From positions 248,001 to 312,000 of the forward strand of contig NZ_FMZQ01000001.1 in the NCBI RefSeq assembly GCF_900102635.1: 64,000 nucleotides of DNA, read 5' to 3'. The notes under the pieces are model-generated. The model had not been told where the DNA came from. It saw only the letters and a list, made by a program, of their open reading frames with translations, and ran no database searches. The DNA is from Ectopseudomonas chengduensis. GTDB taxonomy: Bacteria > Pseudomonadota > Gammaproteobacteria > Pseudomonadales > Pseudomonadaceae. Position numbers and translations under genes: made by a program. Of the stretch, positions 1 to 7,146 are shown piece after piece (position 1 is the first letter of the stretch; every line of letters begins with the position of its first letter).

Positions 1-671
1 CGCTGCTGCTGGACAACGGCTACCTCACCGCCGTGCGCACCGCGGCCGCTGGCGCCATCGCCGCCAAATGGCTGGCCCGCGAGGACGCCAAGGTGGTCGC
101 CATCCTCGGTGCCGGCGAGCAGGCGCGCTTACAGTTGCAGGCTCTGCGCCTGGTGCGCGATGTAAGCGAGGTGCGTATCTGGGCGCGTGATCCCGCCAAG
201 GCCCAGGCCATGGCCGCCGAGCTGGACGATGCGCGCGCGGTGGACAGCGTCGACGCGGCGCTGGATGGCGCCGATATCGCCATCACCACCACGCCGAGTC
301 GCGAGCCACTGATCGAGCCGCAGCATCTGCGTCCGGGCCTGCATATCACCGCCATGGGCTCGGATGCCGAGCACAAGAACGAGATCGCCCCGGCCGTGCT
401 GGCGCGGGTCGATGCCTACGTCGCCGACCGCCTGAGCCAGACCCGTGTGCTGGGCGAGCTGCACCACGCCATCGCCGCCGGCCTGGTGCATGCCGAGGAT
501 GACTTCGCCGAGCTCGGCCAGGTCATCGCCGGGCAGCGTCCCGGTCGCATCGCGCCCGACCAGATCACCCTGTGCGACCTCACCGGCACCGGGGCCCAGG
601 ACACCGCCATCGCCAGCCTCGCCTACCAGCGCGCTGTCGCGGCCGGCAAAGGCCTCAGTTTCGATTCATGA
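1..671 (+). CDS. eutC: Ornithine cyclodeaminase-family protein EutC (5' partial)
   Basis: The reading frame is open from base 3 to a TGA at 669-671. About 222 codons are visible, against roughly 330 for the ornithine cyclodeaminase/mu-crystallin family, so about a third is missing upstream. The visible part begins with the family's conserved DNGYLTAVRTAAA segment. It is followed by the dinucleotide-binding loop GAGEQA, and a Rossmann fold occupies most of the rest. Homologues called EutC sit beside ectoine hydrolase genes in rhizobial and pseudomonad ectoine clusters. Here doeA starts 58 bases downstream on the same strand, so co-transcription is likely. The reaction performed by EutC in ectoine breakdown is not established; a plain ornithine cyclodeaminase or a related NAD(P)-dependent imine enzyme is the alternative. 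The family call is firm and the pathway role rests on context. Confidence 0.85.
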   Translation, partial: LLLDNGYLTAVRTAAAGAIAAKWLAREDAKVVAILGAGEQARLQLQALRLVRDVSEVRIWARDPAKAQAMAAELDDARAVDSVDAALDGADIAITTTPSREPLIEPQHLRPGLHITAMGSDAEHKNEIAPAVLARVDAYVADRLSQTRVLGELHHAIAAGLVHAEDDFAELGQVIAGQRPGRIAPDQITLCDLTGTGAQDTAIASLAYQRAVAAGKGLSFDS

Positions 672-729
672 AACCTGCGGGCGCGGCACGCCGCGCCTGA
701 ATAACCGTTCCATCATGAGGGCAACCGCA

Positions 730-1920
730 ATGTCCGAAATCGTCGTCAACCTCCCCTTCAGCCGGGAGGAATATGCCCAGCGCCTGGCCAAGACGCGCAG
801 CGCCATGCAGGCCAGGGGCATCGAACTGCTGATCGTCACCGATCCGTCCAACATGGCCTGGCTCACCGGCTATGACGGCTGGTCGTTCTACGTGCACCAG
901 TGCGTGCTGCTGGCGCTCGATGGCGAGCCGGTCTGGTATGGCCGTGGTCAGGACGCCAACGGCGCCAAGCGCACGGTGTTCATGCAGCAGAGCAACATCG
1001 TCGGCTACCCCGACCACTACGTGCAGTCCACCGAGCGCCACCCGATGGACTACCTGTCCAAGGAGGTCATCGCCGCACGTGGCTGGGACACACTCAGCAT
1101 CGGTGTCGAGCTGGACAACTACTACTTCAGCGCCGCCGCCTATGGCTCGCTGCAGCGCAACCTGCCCAGCGCGCGCTTCGTCGACTCCACTGCGCTGGTC
1201 AACTGGCAGCGGGCGATCAAGTCGCCTACCGAAATCGGCTACATGCGCGTCGCGGCGAAGATCGTCGAGAAGATGCACGCGGCGATCTTCGACAAGATCG
1301 AACCGGGCCTGCGCAAGAACGAGCTGGTCGCCGAGATCTACCGCACCGGCATCCTCGGTGCCGACGGCCACGGCGGCGACTACCCGGCCATCGTGCCGCT
1401 GTTGCCCACCGGCGCCGATGCCAGCGCACCGCACCTGACCTGGGACGACTCGCCGATGATCAGCGGTGCCGGCACCTTCTTCGAGATCGCCGGCTGCTAC
1501 AAGCGCTACCACTGCCCGCTGTCGCGCACTATTTACCTGGGCAAGCCGCCTCAGCATTTCCTCGATGGCGAGAAAGCCGTGGTCGAAGGCATCGCCGCCG
1601 GCCTGGAGGCTGCAAAACCGGGCAATACCACCGGCGATATCGCCCGTGCTTTCTTCAAGGTGCTGGAGAAGTTCGGCATCCACAAGGACAGCCGCTGCGG
1701 CTACCCCATCGGTATCAGTTATCCGCCGGACTGGGGCGAGCGCACCATGAGTCTGCGTCCGAGCGACGAGAGCGTGCTGCAGCCAGGGATGACCTTCCAC
1801 TTCATGCCCGGCCTGTGGCTGGACGACTGGGGCCTGGAGATCACCGAATCGATCCTGATCACCGACAGCGGCGTGGAAACCCTCTGCGACGTACCGCGCA
1901 AGCTGTTCGTGAAGGATTGA
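730..1920 (+). CDS. doeA: Ectoine hydrolase DoeA (EutD)
   Basis: A 396-residue protein of the M24 (creatinase/prolidase-like) family. DoeA opens the ectoine ring, giving N-acetyl-2,4-diaminobutyrate isomers, in the cytoplasm. The N-terminal half has the creatinase-type fold (DPSNMAWLTGYDGWSF near residue 38), and the C-terminal half is the pita-bread domain with the GADGHGGDYP segment. The frame extends upstream, but the ATG at 730 has a GAGG nine bases before it, and MSEIVVNLPFS is the usual N-terminus of this family. It lies between eutC and doeB in the order seen in other ectoine degraders. A short G+C-rich inverted repeat (about 679-695) lies between eutC and this start. An Xaa-Pro peptidase is the sequence-level alternative; the neighbours make that unlikely. 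Confidence 0.93.
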   Translation: MSEIVVNLPFSREEYAQRLAKTRSAMQARGIELLIVTDPSNMAWLTGYDGWSFYVHQCVLLALDGEPVWYGRGQDANGAKRTVFMQQSNIVGYPDHYVQSTERHPMDYLSKEVIAARGWDTLSIGVELDNYYFSAAAYGSLQRNLPSARFVDSTALVNWQRAIKSPTEIGYMRVAAKIVEKMHAAIFDKIEPGLRKNELVAEIYRTGILGADGHGGDYPAIVPLLPTGADASAPHLTWDDSPMISGAGTFFEIAGCYKRYHCPLSRTIYLGKPPQHFLDGEKAVVEGIAAGLEAAKPGNTTGDIARAFFKVLEKFGIHKDSRCGYPIGISYPPDWGERTMSLRPSDESVLQPGMTFHFMPGLWLDDWGLEITESILITDSGVETLCDVPRKLFVKD

Positions 1921-1932
1921 TGCCGCTTGATT

Positions 1933-1993
1933 GTAGGAGCCGGCTTGCCGGCGATCCGCATCAACAACGCATCGCTGGCAAGCCAGCTCCTAC
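1933..1993. repeat. REP-like inverted repeat pair between doeA and doeB
   Basis: Two inverted arms, GTAGGAGCCGGCTTGCCGG and its near complement ending AGCTCCTAC, are separated by about 20 bases. This is the familiar Pseudomonas repetitive extragenic palindrome layout. Relatives with the same GTAGGAGC end occur at 3111, 9062, 18847 and 26005. Confidence 0.85.
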
Positions 1994-2039
1994 GAAAAGC
2001 GGCGCTATCGAGACATCCACTTATGCCGGGCTTTGCACC

Positions 2040-3041
2040 ATGACCCAACTGCGCGACAACCCCATCAGCCCCACGGTCGATTTCGACCGTGACGGCGTAC
2101 AACACGGCTTCCTCAAGCTGCCCTATTCCCGCGACGACTCGGCCTGGGGCGCGGTGATGATCCCGGTTACCGTGGTGAAGCACGGCAGCGGCCCCACCGC
2201 GCTGCTTACCGGCGGCAACCACGGTGACGAGTACGAAGGCCCGCTGGCACTGAGCAAGCTGGCCCAGCGCCTGCGCGCCGAGGACGTCACTGGCCGAGTG
2301 ATCATCGTGCCGTTCATGAACACCCCGGCGGTGCAGGCTGGCACCCGCACCTCGCCCATCGACAAGGGCAACCTCAACCGCAGCTTCCCCGGCAAGCCGG
2401 ACGGCACGGTGACGCAGAAGATCGCCGATTACTTCCAGCGCACGCTGCTGCCGCTGGCCGACGTGGTGCTGGACATCCACTCCGGCGGCAAGACCCTGGA
2501 CTTCCTGCCGTTCGCCGCCTGCCACATGTTGCCGGATGCGGCCCAGGACGCTGCCTGCGCCGCCGGCATGCGCGCCTTCGCCGCGCCCTACTGCATGCGC
2601 ATGCTGGAACTGGACGCAGTGGGCATGTACGACACCGCCGCCGAGGAGCTGGGCAAGGTGTTCGTCACCACCGAACTGGGTGGCGGCGGTAGCAGCACGG
2701 CGAAAAGCCTGGCCATCGCCGAGCGCGGGGTGCGCAACCTGCTGATCCACTTCGGCTTGCTGCAGGGTGAAATCGAAGCCGGTGAATCGGTGATGCTGGA
2801 TATGCTCGACGGCGACTGCTTCGTCGCCAGCGAGGATGACGGCCTGCTGGAGATGTGCCGTGACCTCGGCGAGCACGTCGAGAAAGGCGAGGTAATCGCC
2901 CGCGTGCACAGCGCCCGTCGCACCGGCGAGCCGGCCCGGGAATACCGCGCCAAACGCAGCGGCCTGCTCGCTGCGCGGCATTTTCCGGGGTTGGTGAAAG
3001 GTGGTGATACCCTCGCGGTCATCGCCGAGGTGGTGAGTTGA
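2040..3041 (+). CDS. doeB: N-acetyl-L-2,4-diaminobutyrate deacetylase DoeB (EutE)
   Basis: A 333-residue zinc deacetylase of the succinylglutamate desuccinylase/aspartoacylase (AstE/AspA) family. It removes the acetyl group from N-alpha-acetyl-diaminobutyrate made by DoeA, giving 2,4-diaminobutyrate. The zinc-binding GGNHGDEYEG motif (about residue 60) and the later DIHSGGKT motif (about residue 145) carry the expected His/Glu/His ligands. The start is the ATG at 2040; the long upstream extension of the frame runs antiparallel to nothing useful and through doeA in another frame, so it is rejected. A REP pair separates it from doeA, but same-strand adjacency suggests one transcript. Assignment within the family relies on context with doeA and doeX plus overall likeness. 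Confidence 0.92.
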   Translation: MTQLRDNPISPTVDFDRDGVQHGFLKLPYSRDDSAWGAVMIPVTVVKHGSGPTALLTGGNHGDEYEGPLALSKLAQRLRAEDVTGRVIIVPFMNTPAVQAGTRTSPIDKGNLNRSFPGKPDGTVTQKIADYFQRTLLPLADVVLDIHSGGKTLDFLPFAACHMLPDAAQDAACAAGMRAFAAPYCMRMLELDAVGMYDTAAEELGKVFVTTELGGGGSSTAKSLAIAERGVRNLLIHFGLLQGEIEAGESVMLDMLDGDCFVASEDDGLLEMCRDLGEHVEKGEVIARVHSARRTGEPAREYRAKRSGLLAARHFPGLVKGGDTLAVIAEVVS

Positions 3042-3110
3042 GAAACCCAACCTGCAGCCGCTGTGAGAGCGCCTGGCCATGCTCATGAACGCCGGTAAGG
3101 CAAAAACTTC

Positions 3111-3130
3111 GCGAGCAAGCTCGCTCCTAC
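3111..3130. repeat. Single REP-like half-site upstream of doeX
   Basis: The sequence GCGAGCAAGCTCGCTCCTAC is a solitary palindromic half-element resembling one arm of the pairs at 9062 and 1933. It falls between the doeB stop and the doeX start. Confidence 0.6.
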
Positions 3131-3166
3131 AAGCCTCGCATCGTTCCCAAGATAGGCGTACTGCCG

Positions 3167-3643
3167 ATGCACAAGCTCGACCGCTATGACCTGAAGATCC
3201 TGCGCATCCTCGAAGGCGACGGGCGGATCACCAAGTCGGCCCTGGCCGAGGCGATCAACCTGTCGGTGACGCCTGCCTGGGAGCGGGTGCGCAAGCTGGA
3301 AAGCGCCGGGCTGATTAAGGGCTACCGCGCGCAGATCGATTGGGCAGCGCTGTTTCGCAGCCAACAGGTGCTGGTGGAAATCACCCTGGCCCGCCACACC
3401 GCGCAGGACATGCGCCGCTTCGAGCAGCGCCTGAGCGAGGCGCCGGAGGTGGGCTTCTGCTACGCCACCGGTGGCGGCGTCGATTACATCGCGATGATCC
3501 GCGCCCGCGACATCGACCACTACCAGCGCTTCATCGACCAACTGCTGCTGGAAGACCTCGGCATCGAGCGCTACTTCACTTACATCGTCACCAAGACCAT
3601 CAAGGCGGACACGGCAGGTGCGCCCGCAGAACTGGACGACTAA
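3167..3643 (+). CDS. doeX: Lrp/AsnC-family regulator DoeX of ectoine degradation
   Basis: A 158-residue Lrp/AsnC transcription factor. Residues about 5-55 form the winged helix-turn-helix (LDRYDLKILRILEGDGRI, then ITKSALAEAINLSVTP). Residues about 70-150 form the RAM ligand-binding domain, with the GGGVDYIAMIRARD stretch. In Halomonas elongata the equivalent DoeX lies directly after doeAB and binds the doeA promoter region, so the same role is inferred. The start ATG at 3167 gives the standard N-terminus MHKLDRYD. It could also act on doeC/doeD 2 kb downstream, where two inverted repeats lie before doeC, but no site can be assigned from sequence alone. The inducer is unknown here; an ectoine breakdown intermediate is plausible. 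Confidence 0.9.
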   Translation: MHKLDRYDLKILRILEGDGRITKSALAEAINLSVTPAWERVRKLESAGLIKGYRAQIDWAALFRSQQVLVEITLARHTAQDMRRFEQRLSEAPEVGFCYATGGGVDYIAMIRARDIDHYQRFIDQLLLEDLGIERYFTYIVTKTIKADTAGAPAELDD

Positions 3644-4149
3644 GGTACGCCGCCATGAGATGTCGGGCATCTGGTGGGTTAGCCGCCTGCCGAGGTGACC
3701 GAGCGTTTCACCCCATTGGCTGCGGCGTAACCCACCATCGGAGCGCTACGTTTCATCGCCTGTGGTTACGCGCCGCGATAGTGGGCATCTTCGATTCACG
3801 TTCAGCGTCGCTAACCCACTCTACAGTCAGTGGCTCGACCGAGGGCAGCAGCTCTTCGTCTTCACCGCCGTCAGGCCATCGCCGTGGCTACTCACGCCGT
3901 CGGTATGGGTCGCTCCGTGGCCTTAACGGCCTGTAGGGGCGGCTCAGACGGAGGGGTGCAATTGGGCGCGATTGGTCGGGAATACGAAGGCTTCAGCGGC
4001 AAACCGTTCGTCGACTCGTCTCGCTTGAAAATGAACCAAAGACTTTTCCAGGCAGTCCGTCTCCGGGACGGGCAGGAGGTCCGTTTCCGATGCAATGCCT
4101 TGATTCGGAAGGGCTTCCGCGCAAAGGCCAATCACCAGGGTCACTGGGT
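3644..4149. other. Gene-free 506-base stretch with intergenic repeats
   Basis: No convincing gene was found. An open frame at 3830-4153 has an Arg-rich, low-complexity translation typical of chance frames in G+C-rich DNA. The left part (3672-3819) holds repeated TAACCCAC/GTGGGTTA blocks. The right part includes a small hairpin at about 4064-4078 (CCGTC/GACGG) and leads into the NlpC/P60 gene. Confidence 0.6.
3672..3819. repeat. GTGGGTTA inverted/direct repeat cluster
   Basis: TGGTGGGTTAGCCGC at 3672 is mirrored by GCGGCGTAACCCACCA ending at 3737. A further TAACCCAC lies at 3812-3819. It looks like a dispersed intergenic repeat of a different family from the REP elements elsewhere in the window. 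Confidence 0.6.
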
Positions 4150-4656
4150 TTGAATAAATTCTTCATGTCACTTTGCCTGGGAGGCGCTCTTTTACTGGGA
4201 ATTTGTACCCAAGCCTCCGCCACCTTTCGCATTCACACCATTCCAGCCACTGCGCCAGCGGCCGCGCCCAAACCGGCCAGCGAAGTGATCGACCGCGCCC
4301 TCGGTGCACTGGGCACGCCTTACCGCTGGGGTGGTACCAGCCTGCGCCACGGCTTCGATTGCAGCGGCCTGGTGCAATATGCATTCAAGACTCAGGACGA
4401 CCTCGACCTGCCGCGTACCTCGCGCGCACTGTCACGCCTGGATGCACCGTCGGTGAAGCGCAGCGATCTGCAGCCCGGCGATCTGCTGTTCTTCCGCATT
4501 CGCAGCCGCTCGGTGGATCACGTGGCCATCTACATCGGTGAGGGCCGCTTCGTCCACGCGCCGCGGCGCGGCACCAAGGTGCGTATCGACCGCCTCAACA
4601 ATTCGTACTGGCAGCGTCATTTCCAACTGGCCAAGCGGGTGGTGCCGGAGGCCTGA
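4150..4656 (+). CDS. Exported C40 (NlpC/P60) peptidoglycan endopeptidase
   Basis: A secreted cell-wall hydrolase of about 168 residues. After a signal peptide (charged NK, hydrophobic core, ICTQASA cleavage region) the mature protein is almost entirely one NlpC/P60 domain. The catalytic Cys lies in HGFDCSGLVQYAF, the His in VDHVAIYIG, and the third polar residue follows in FVHAPRRG. It probably cuts D-Glu-mesoDAP type links in peptidoglycan. The start is uncertain: a TTG at 4150, preceded by AGGG at nine bases, gives a well-formed signal peptide; ATG 4165 is shorter and ATG 4090 adds a non-signal extension. It is an intruder between doeX and doeC with no evident tie to ectoine. Family certainty is high and start certainty low. 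Confidence 0.85.
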   Translation: MNKFFMSLCLGGALLLGICTQASATFRIHTIPATAPAAAPKPASEVIDRALGALGTPYRWGGTSLRHGFDCSGLVQYAFKTQDDLDLPRTSRALSRLDAPSVKRSDLQPGDLLFFRIRSRSVDHVAIYIGEGRFVHAPRRGTKVRIDRLNNSYWQRHFQLAKRVVPEA

Positions 4657-4770
4657 GTCAGCGACGGCGCGACCTTTCATCCGAGCGGCCTGGCCATCTG
4701 CGGCAAAACCTATCCCGTGGGTCAACAACGCGCTAGAATGCGCGCCGCTCGTGGCCATGTCGGCTGCGGC

Positions 4771-4805
4771 AGTGGGTTCCCTCACCCCACTTCATGAAAA
4801 AGGAC
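4771..4805 (+). promoter_or_regulatory. preQ1-I riboswitch controlling yhhQ
   Basis: A compact class I preQ1 aptamer. Stem P1 is GTGGG (4772-4776) with CCCAC (4786-4790). The loop TTCCCTCAC contains the type-I TTC...CACC signature, and an A-rich tail ATGAAAAAGGA follows. Loop bases TCC (4778-4780) can pair with GGA (4802-4804), forming the P2 pseudoknot, and that GGA is part of the Shine-Dalgarno AGGA of yhhQ. Ligand binding would therefore hide the ribosome-binding site. A TAGAAT -10 element at 4734-4739 may start the leader, but its -35 is weak. Basis: base pairing seen directly; class assigned by consensus; ligand inferred from the transporter downstream. Confidence 0.85.
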
Positions 4806-4811
4806 ATCGAT

Positions 4812-5462
4812 ATGACCCTGATTCCTGCGTCGGTCAGTCGGCCCGTGCTGGCCGGCCTGATCGCCTTCCATATCCTCATCATCATCGCCAGCAACTACCT
4901 GGTGCAGCTGCCGATCACCCTGTTCGGCTGGCATACCACCTGGGGTGCGTTCAGCTTCCCGTTCATCTTCCTGGCCACCGACCTGACCGTGCGTCTGATC
5001 GGCAAGCATGCCGCACGGGTGGTGATCGCCCGGGTGATGCTACCTGCGCTGGTCGCCTCCTACGTGGTGTCGGTGCTGTTCCACGAAGGTGCATTTGGCG
5101 GCCTGTTGGCGCTGGGCGAATTCAACCTGTTTGTCTTCCGTATCGCCGTGGCCAGTTTCCTGGCCTACGCCTTCGGCCAGTTGCTCGATATCCAGGTGTT
5201 CGACCGTTTGCGGCAGATGCGCCAGTGGTGGGTCGCGCCGACGGCCTCGACCATCCTCGGCAACCTGCTCGATACCTTCCTGTTCTTCTCGGTGGCCTTC
5301 TGGCGCAGCGACGATCCGTTCATGGCGGCCAACTGGGTGGAGATCGCCACGGTGGACTACGTGATCAAGCTGGCCATCAGCCTGATCCTCTTCGTGCCGC
5401 TGTACGGCATGCTGCTCAGTGCCATCGTGCGGGCGTTGCCGCAGCGTACCGCCACGGCCTGA
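4812..5462 (+). CDS. yhhQ: Queuosine-precursor (preQ0/preQ1) transporter YhhQ
   Basis: A 216-residue polytopic inner-membrane protein of the YhhQ/DUF165 (COG1738) family, which imports 7-cyano- or 7-aminomethyl-7-deazaguanine for queuosine tRNA modification. About six hydrophobic segments are visible, along with the family's WGAFSFPFIFLATDLTVR segment (about residue 37) and STILGNLLDTFLFF (about residue 145). The open frame reaches an ATG at 4794, but that codon lies inside the riboswitch tail. The ATG at 4812 has AGGA seven bases upstream and is chosen. The preQ1-I riboswitch supports both substrate and regulation. It has its own leader and is probably transcribed apart from the NlpC gene upstream. 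Confidence 0.92.
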   Translation: MTLIPASVSRPVLAGLIAFHILIIIASNYLVQLPITLFGWHTTWGAFSFPFIFLATDLTVRLIGKHAARVVIARVMLPALVASYVVSVLFHEGAFGGLLALGEFNLFVFRIAVASFLAYAFGQLLDIQVFDRLRQMRQWWVAPTASTILGNLLDTFLFFSVAFWRSDDPFMAANWVEIATVDYVIKLAISLILFVPLYGMLLSAIVRALPQRTATA

Positions 5463-5471
5463 GCTGAATCC

Positions 5472-5530
5472 GTAGCCCGGATGCAATCCGGGAATGTTCT
5501 GTGCCCTGCCCCGGATTTCATCCGGGCTAC
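5472..5530. repeat. REPIN-like pair, GTAGCCCGGAT family, copy 1
   Basis: The arms GTAGCCCGGATGCAATCCGG and CCGGATTTCATCCGGGCTAC flank a spacer of roughly 20 bases. The same element, nearly identical in the arms, recurs at 18770 and 26141. It follows the yhhQ stop and could end transcription. Confidence 0.88.
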
Positions 5531-5561
5531 GCCACACGAGAATTCTCCTATTGCCCCGCCA

Positions 5562-5613
5562 CCTTCAGAAAAAACTGAGGTGACGCCGGGGGCGCTTGGA
5601 AAAAACGCCAAGC
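5562..5613. promoter_or_regulatory. Twin inverted repeats with A-tract loops upstream of doeC
   Basis: CCTTCAG-A6-CTGAGG (5562-5580) and GCTTGG-A6CG-CCAAGC (5594-5613) lie in tandem about 50-100 bases before the doeC ATG. Both have six-base arms around an A6 run, with centres about 32 bases (three helical turns) apart. A regulator site, for instance for DoeX, is one reading; no consensus was matched. Confidence 0.4.
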
Positions 5614-5662
5614 CACCCTTCCCTAGCATGTCTCCCATGCCCATCGGCCCGGAGACATTGCC

Positions 5663-7126
5663 ATGCCCCTCGACCATCCCCTGCTGTTCAAATCGCTGTG
5701 CTACGTCGACGGTCACTGGCTGCACAGTGACGACGGCGCCAGCATCGCCGTGCACAACCCGGCCGACCAGAGCGTGATCGGCCATGTGCCGATGCTTGGC
5801 CAGACGCAGATCATCGCCGCGGTGGACGCCGCCCAGCGCGCCTTCGCCGACTGGCGCGAGCAGAGCCTGGAAACCCGCGCGGCGTTGCTGCGGCGCTGGG
5901 CCGAGCTGATCCTGCAGCATCAGGAAGACCTGGCGCGCATCCTCAGCCAGGAACAGGGCAAGCCGTTGGCCGAAGCCCGTGGCGAGATCCGCTACGCCGC
6001 CAGCTTCATTCCCTGGTTCGCCGAAGAGGCGCGCCGGCTCTACGGCCAGACCATTCCCAGCCATATCCCCGGTGCCCAGCTCGGTACGCTGAAGGAGCCG
6101 GTCGGCGTTTGCGCGCTGCTCACACCCTGGAATTTCCCCAGTGCGATGATCACCCGCAAGGCCGCCGCTGCCCTGGCCGCCGGCTGCACCGTGGTGGTCA
6201 AACCGGCGCACGAGACGCCCTATTCCGCCTTTGCCCTGGCCCAATTGGCCGAGGAAGCCGGGCTGCCCGCCGGCGTGTTCAACGTGGTGCTGGGCGAACC
6301 GCAGATGGCTATGGAAACCCTGGTCAAGGACACGCGGGTGCGTTCGGTGAGCTTCACCGGCTCGACCCGCGTCGGCAAGCTGGTGCTGCAGGCCGCTGCC
6401 GAAGATGTGAAGAAGGTGGCGCTGGAGCTGGGCGGCAACGCGCCGTTGATCGTCTGCGCTGACGCCGACCTGGATCACGCCGTGCAGGTGGCGCTGGACG
6501 CCAAGTTCCAGACCTCCGGCCAGGACTGCTGCGCTGCCAACCGTATCCTGGTCGAGCGCCCTGTTTATGAAGAATTTCTACAGCGCTTCGCCAAGGCCGT
6601 GCGCGACCTGCACGTCGGCCCGGGCCATGACGCGCGCAATCAGATCGGCCCGCTGATGCACCAGGCCGCGCTGGACGTGACGGCCGCCCGGGTCGCCGAT
6701 GCCATCGAACAGGGCGCGCGCCTGCTGGCCGGTGGCGAGCCGCATGCGCTGGGCGGCTGGTTCTGGCAGCCGACGCTGTTGGCCGACGTTACCGACAGCA
6801 TGCGCATCTACCGCGAGGAGAACTTCGCCCCCATCGCCGGCGTGCGCGCCTTCGACAACCTGGACGAGGCTGTGACCATGGCCAACGACACCGAATACGG
6901 TCTGGCCGCCTACATTTGTTCCAACCGCGTGGACGTCGTCCACCCGCTGATCCGCCGCCTCGACCACGCCATGGTCGCGGTCAACGGCACCAAGTTCACC
7001 GGCCACCCGATCCCATTCGGTGGCATGAAAGCCTCAGGCCTCGGCCGTGAGGGCGGCACGGAAGGCTTCGAGCCCTTCGTCGAGACCAAATACTTCTGCA
7101 TTCATCATCAGGGCCAGCGCTACTGA
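5663..7126 (+). CDS. doeC: Aspartate-semialdehyde dehydrogenase DoeC (ALDH superfamily)
   Basis: A 487-residue NAD(P)-dependent aldehyde dehydrogenase, closest in type to succinate-semialdehyde dehydrogenases. In ectoine catabolism DoeC oxidises aspartate semialdehyde, made by DoeD, to aspartate. The TPWNFP cofactor segment is near residue 155, SFTGSTRVGK near residue 230 and the general-base Glu in LELGGNAP near residue 255. The nucleophile is Cys289 in the SGQDCCAANR motif. The ATG at 5663 gives the full-length ALDH N-terminus. doeD follows after 20 bases on the same strand with a clear GGAGG. Taken alone the protein could be read as a GabD-like enzyme; pairing with doeD and proximity to doeABX decide the call. 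Confidence 0.85.
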   Translation: MPLDHPLLFKSLCYVDGHWLHSDDGASIAVHNPADQSVIGHVPMLGQTQIIAAVDAAQRAFADWREQSLETRAALLRRWAELILQHQEDLARILSQEQGKPLAEARGEIRYAASFIPWFAEEARRLYGQTIPSHIPGAQLGTLKEPVGVCALLTPWNFPSAMITRKAAAALAAGCTVVVKPAHETPYSAFALAQLAEEAGLPAGVFNVVLGEPQMAMETLVKDTRVRSVSFTGSTRVGKLVLQAAAEDVKKVALELGGNAPLIVCADADLDHAVQVALDAKFQTSGQDCCAANRILVERPVYEEFLQRFAKAVRDLHVGPGHDARNQIGPLMHQAALDVTAARVADAIEQGARLLAGGEPHALGGWFWQPTLLADVTDSMRIYREENFAPIAGVRAFDNLDEAVTMANDTEYGLAAYICSNRVDVVHPLIRRLDHAMVAVNGTKFTGHPIPFGGMKASGLGREGGTEGFEPFVETKYFCIHHQGQRY

Positions 7127-7146
7127 GCCAAACCGGAGGATTTTTC

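Noticed and set aside
445..729. N-terminal extension of DoeA starting inside eutC
   Set aside because: The extension is Arg/Pro/Ser-rich shadow sequence; ATG 730 has an RBS and the family N-terminus.
900..3041. A 713-codon open frame that would fuse DNA overlapping doeA to DoeB
   Set aside because: Only the part from ATG 2040 resembles a protein family; the upstream part is the out-of-frame shadow of doeA plus a REP element.
3830..4153. Possible 107-residue gene before the NlpC/P60 gene
   Set aside because: Low-complexity Arg/Ala-rich translation, no RBS, overlaps repeats and the next gene's start region.
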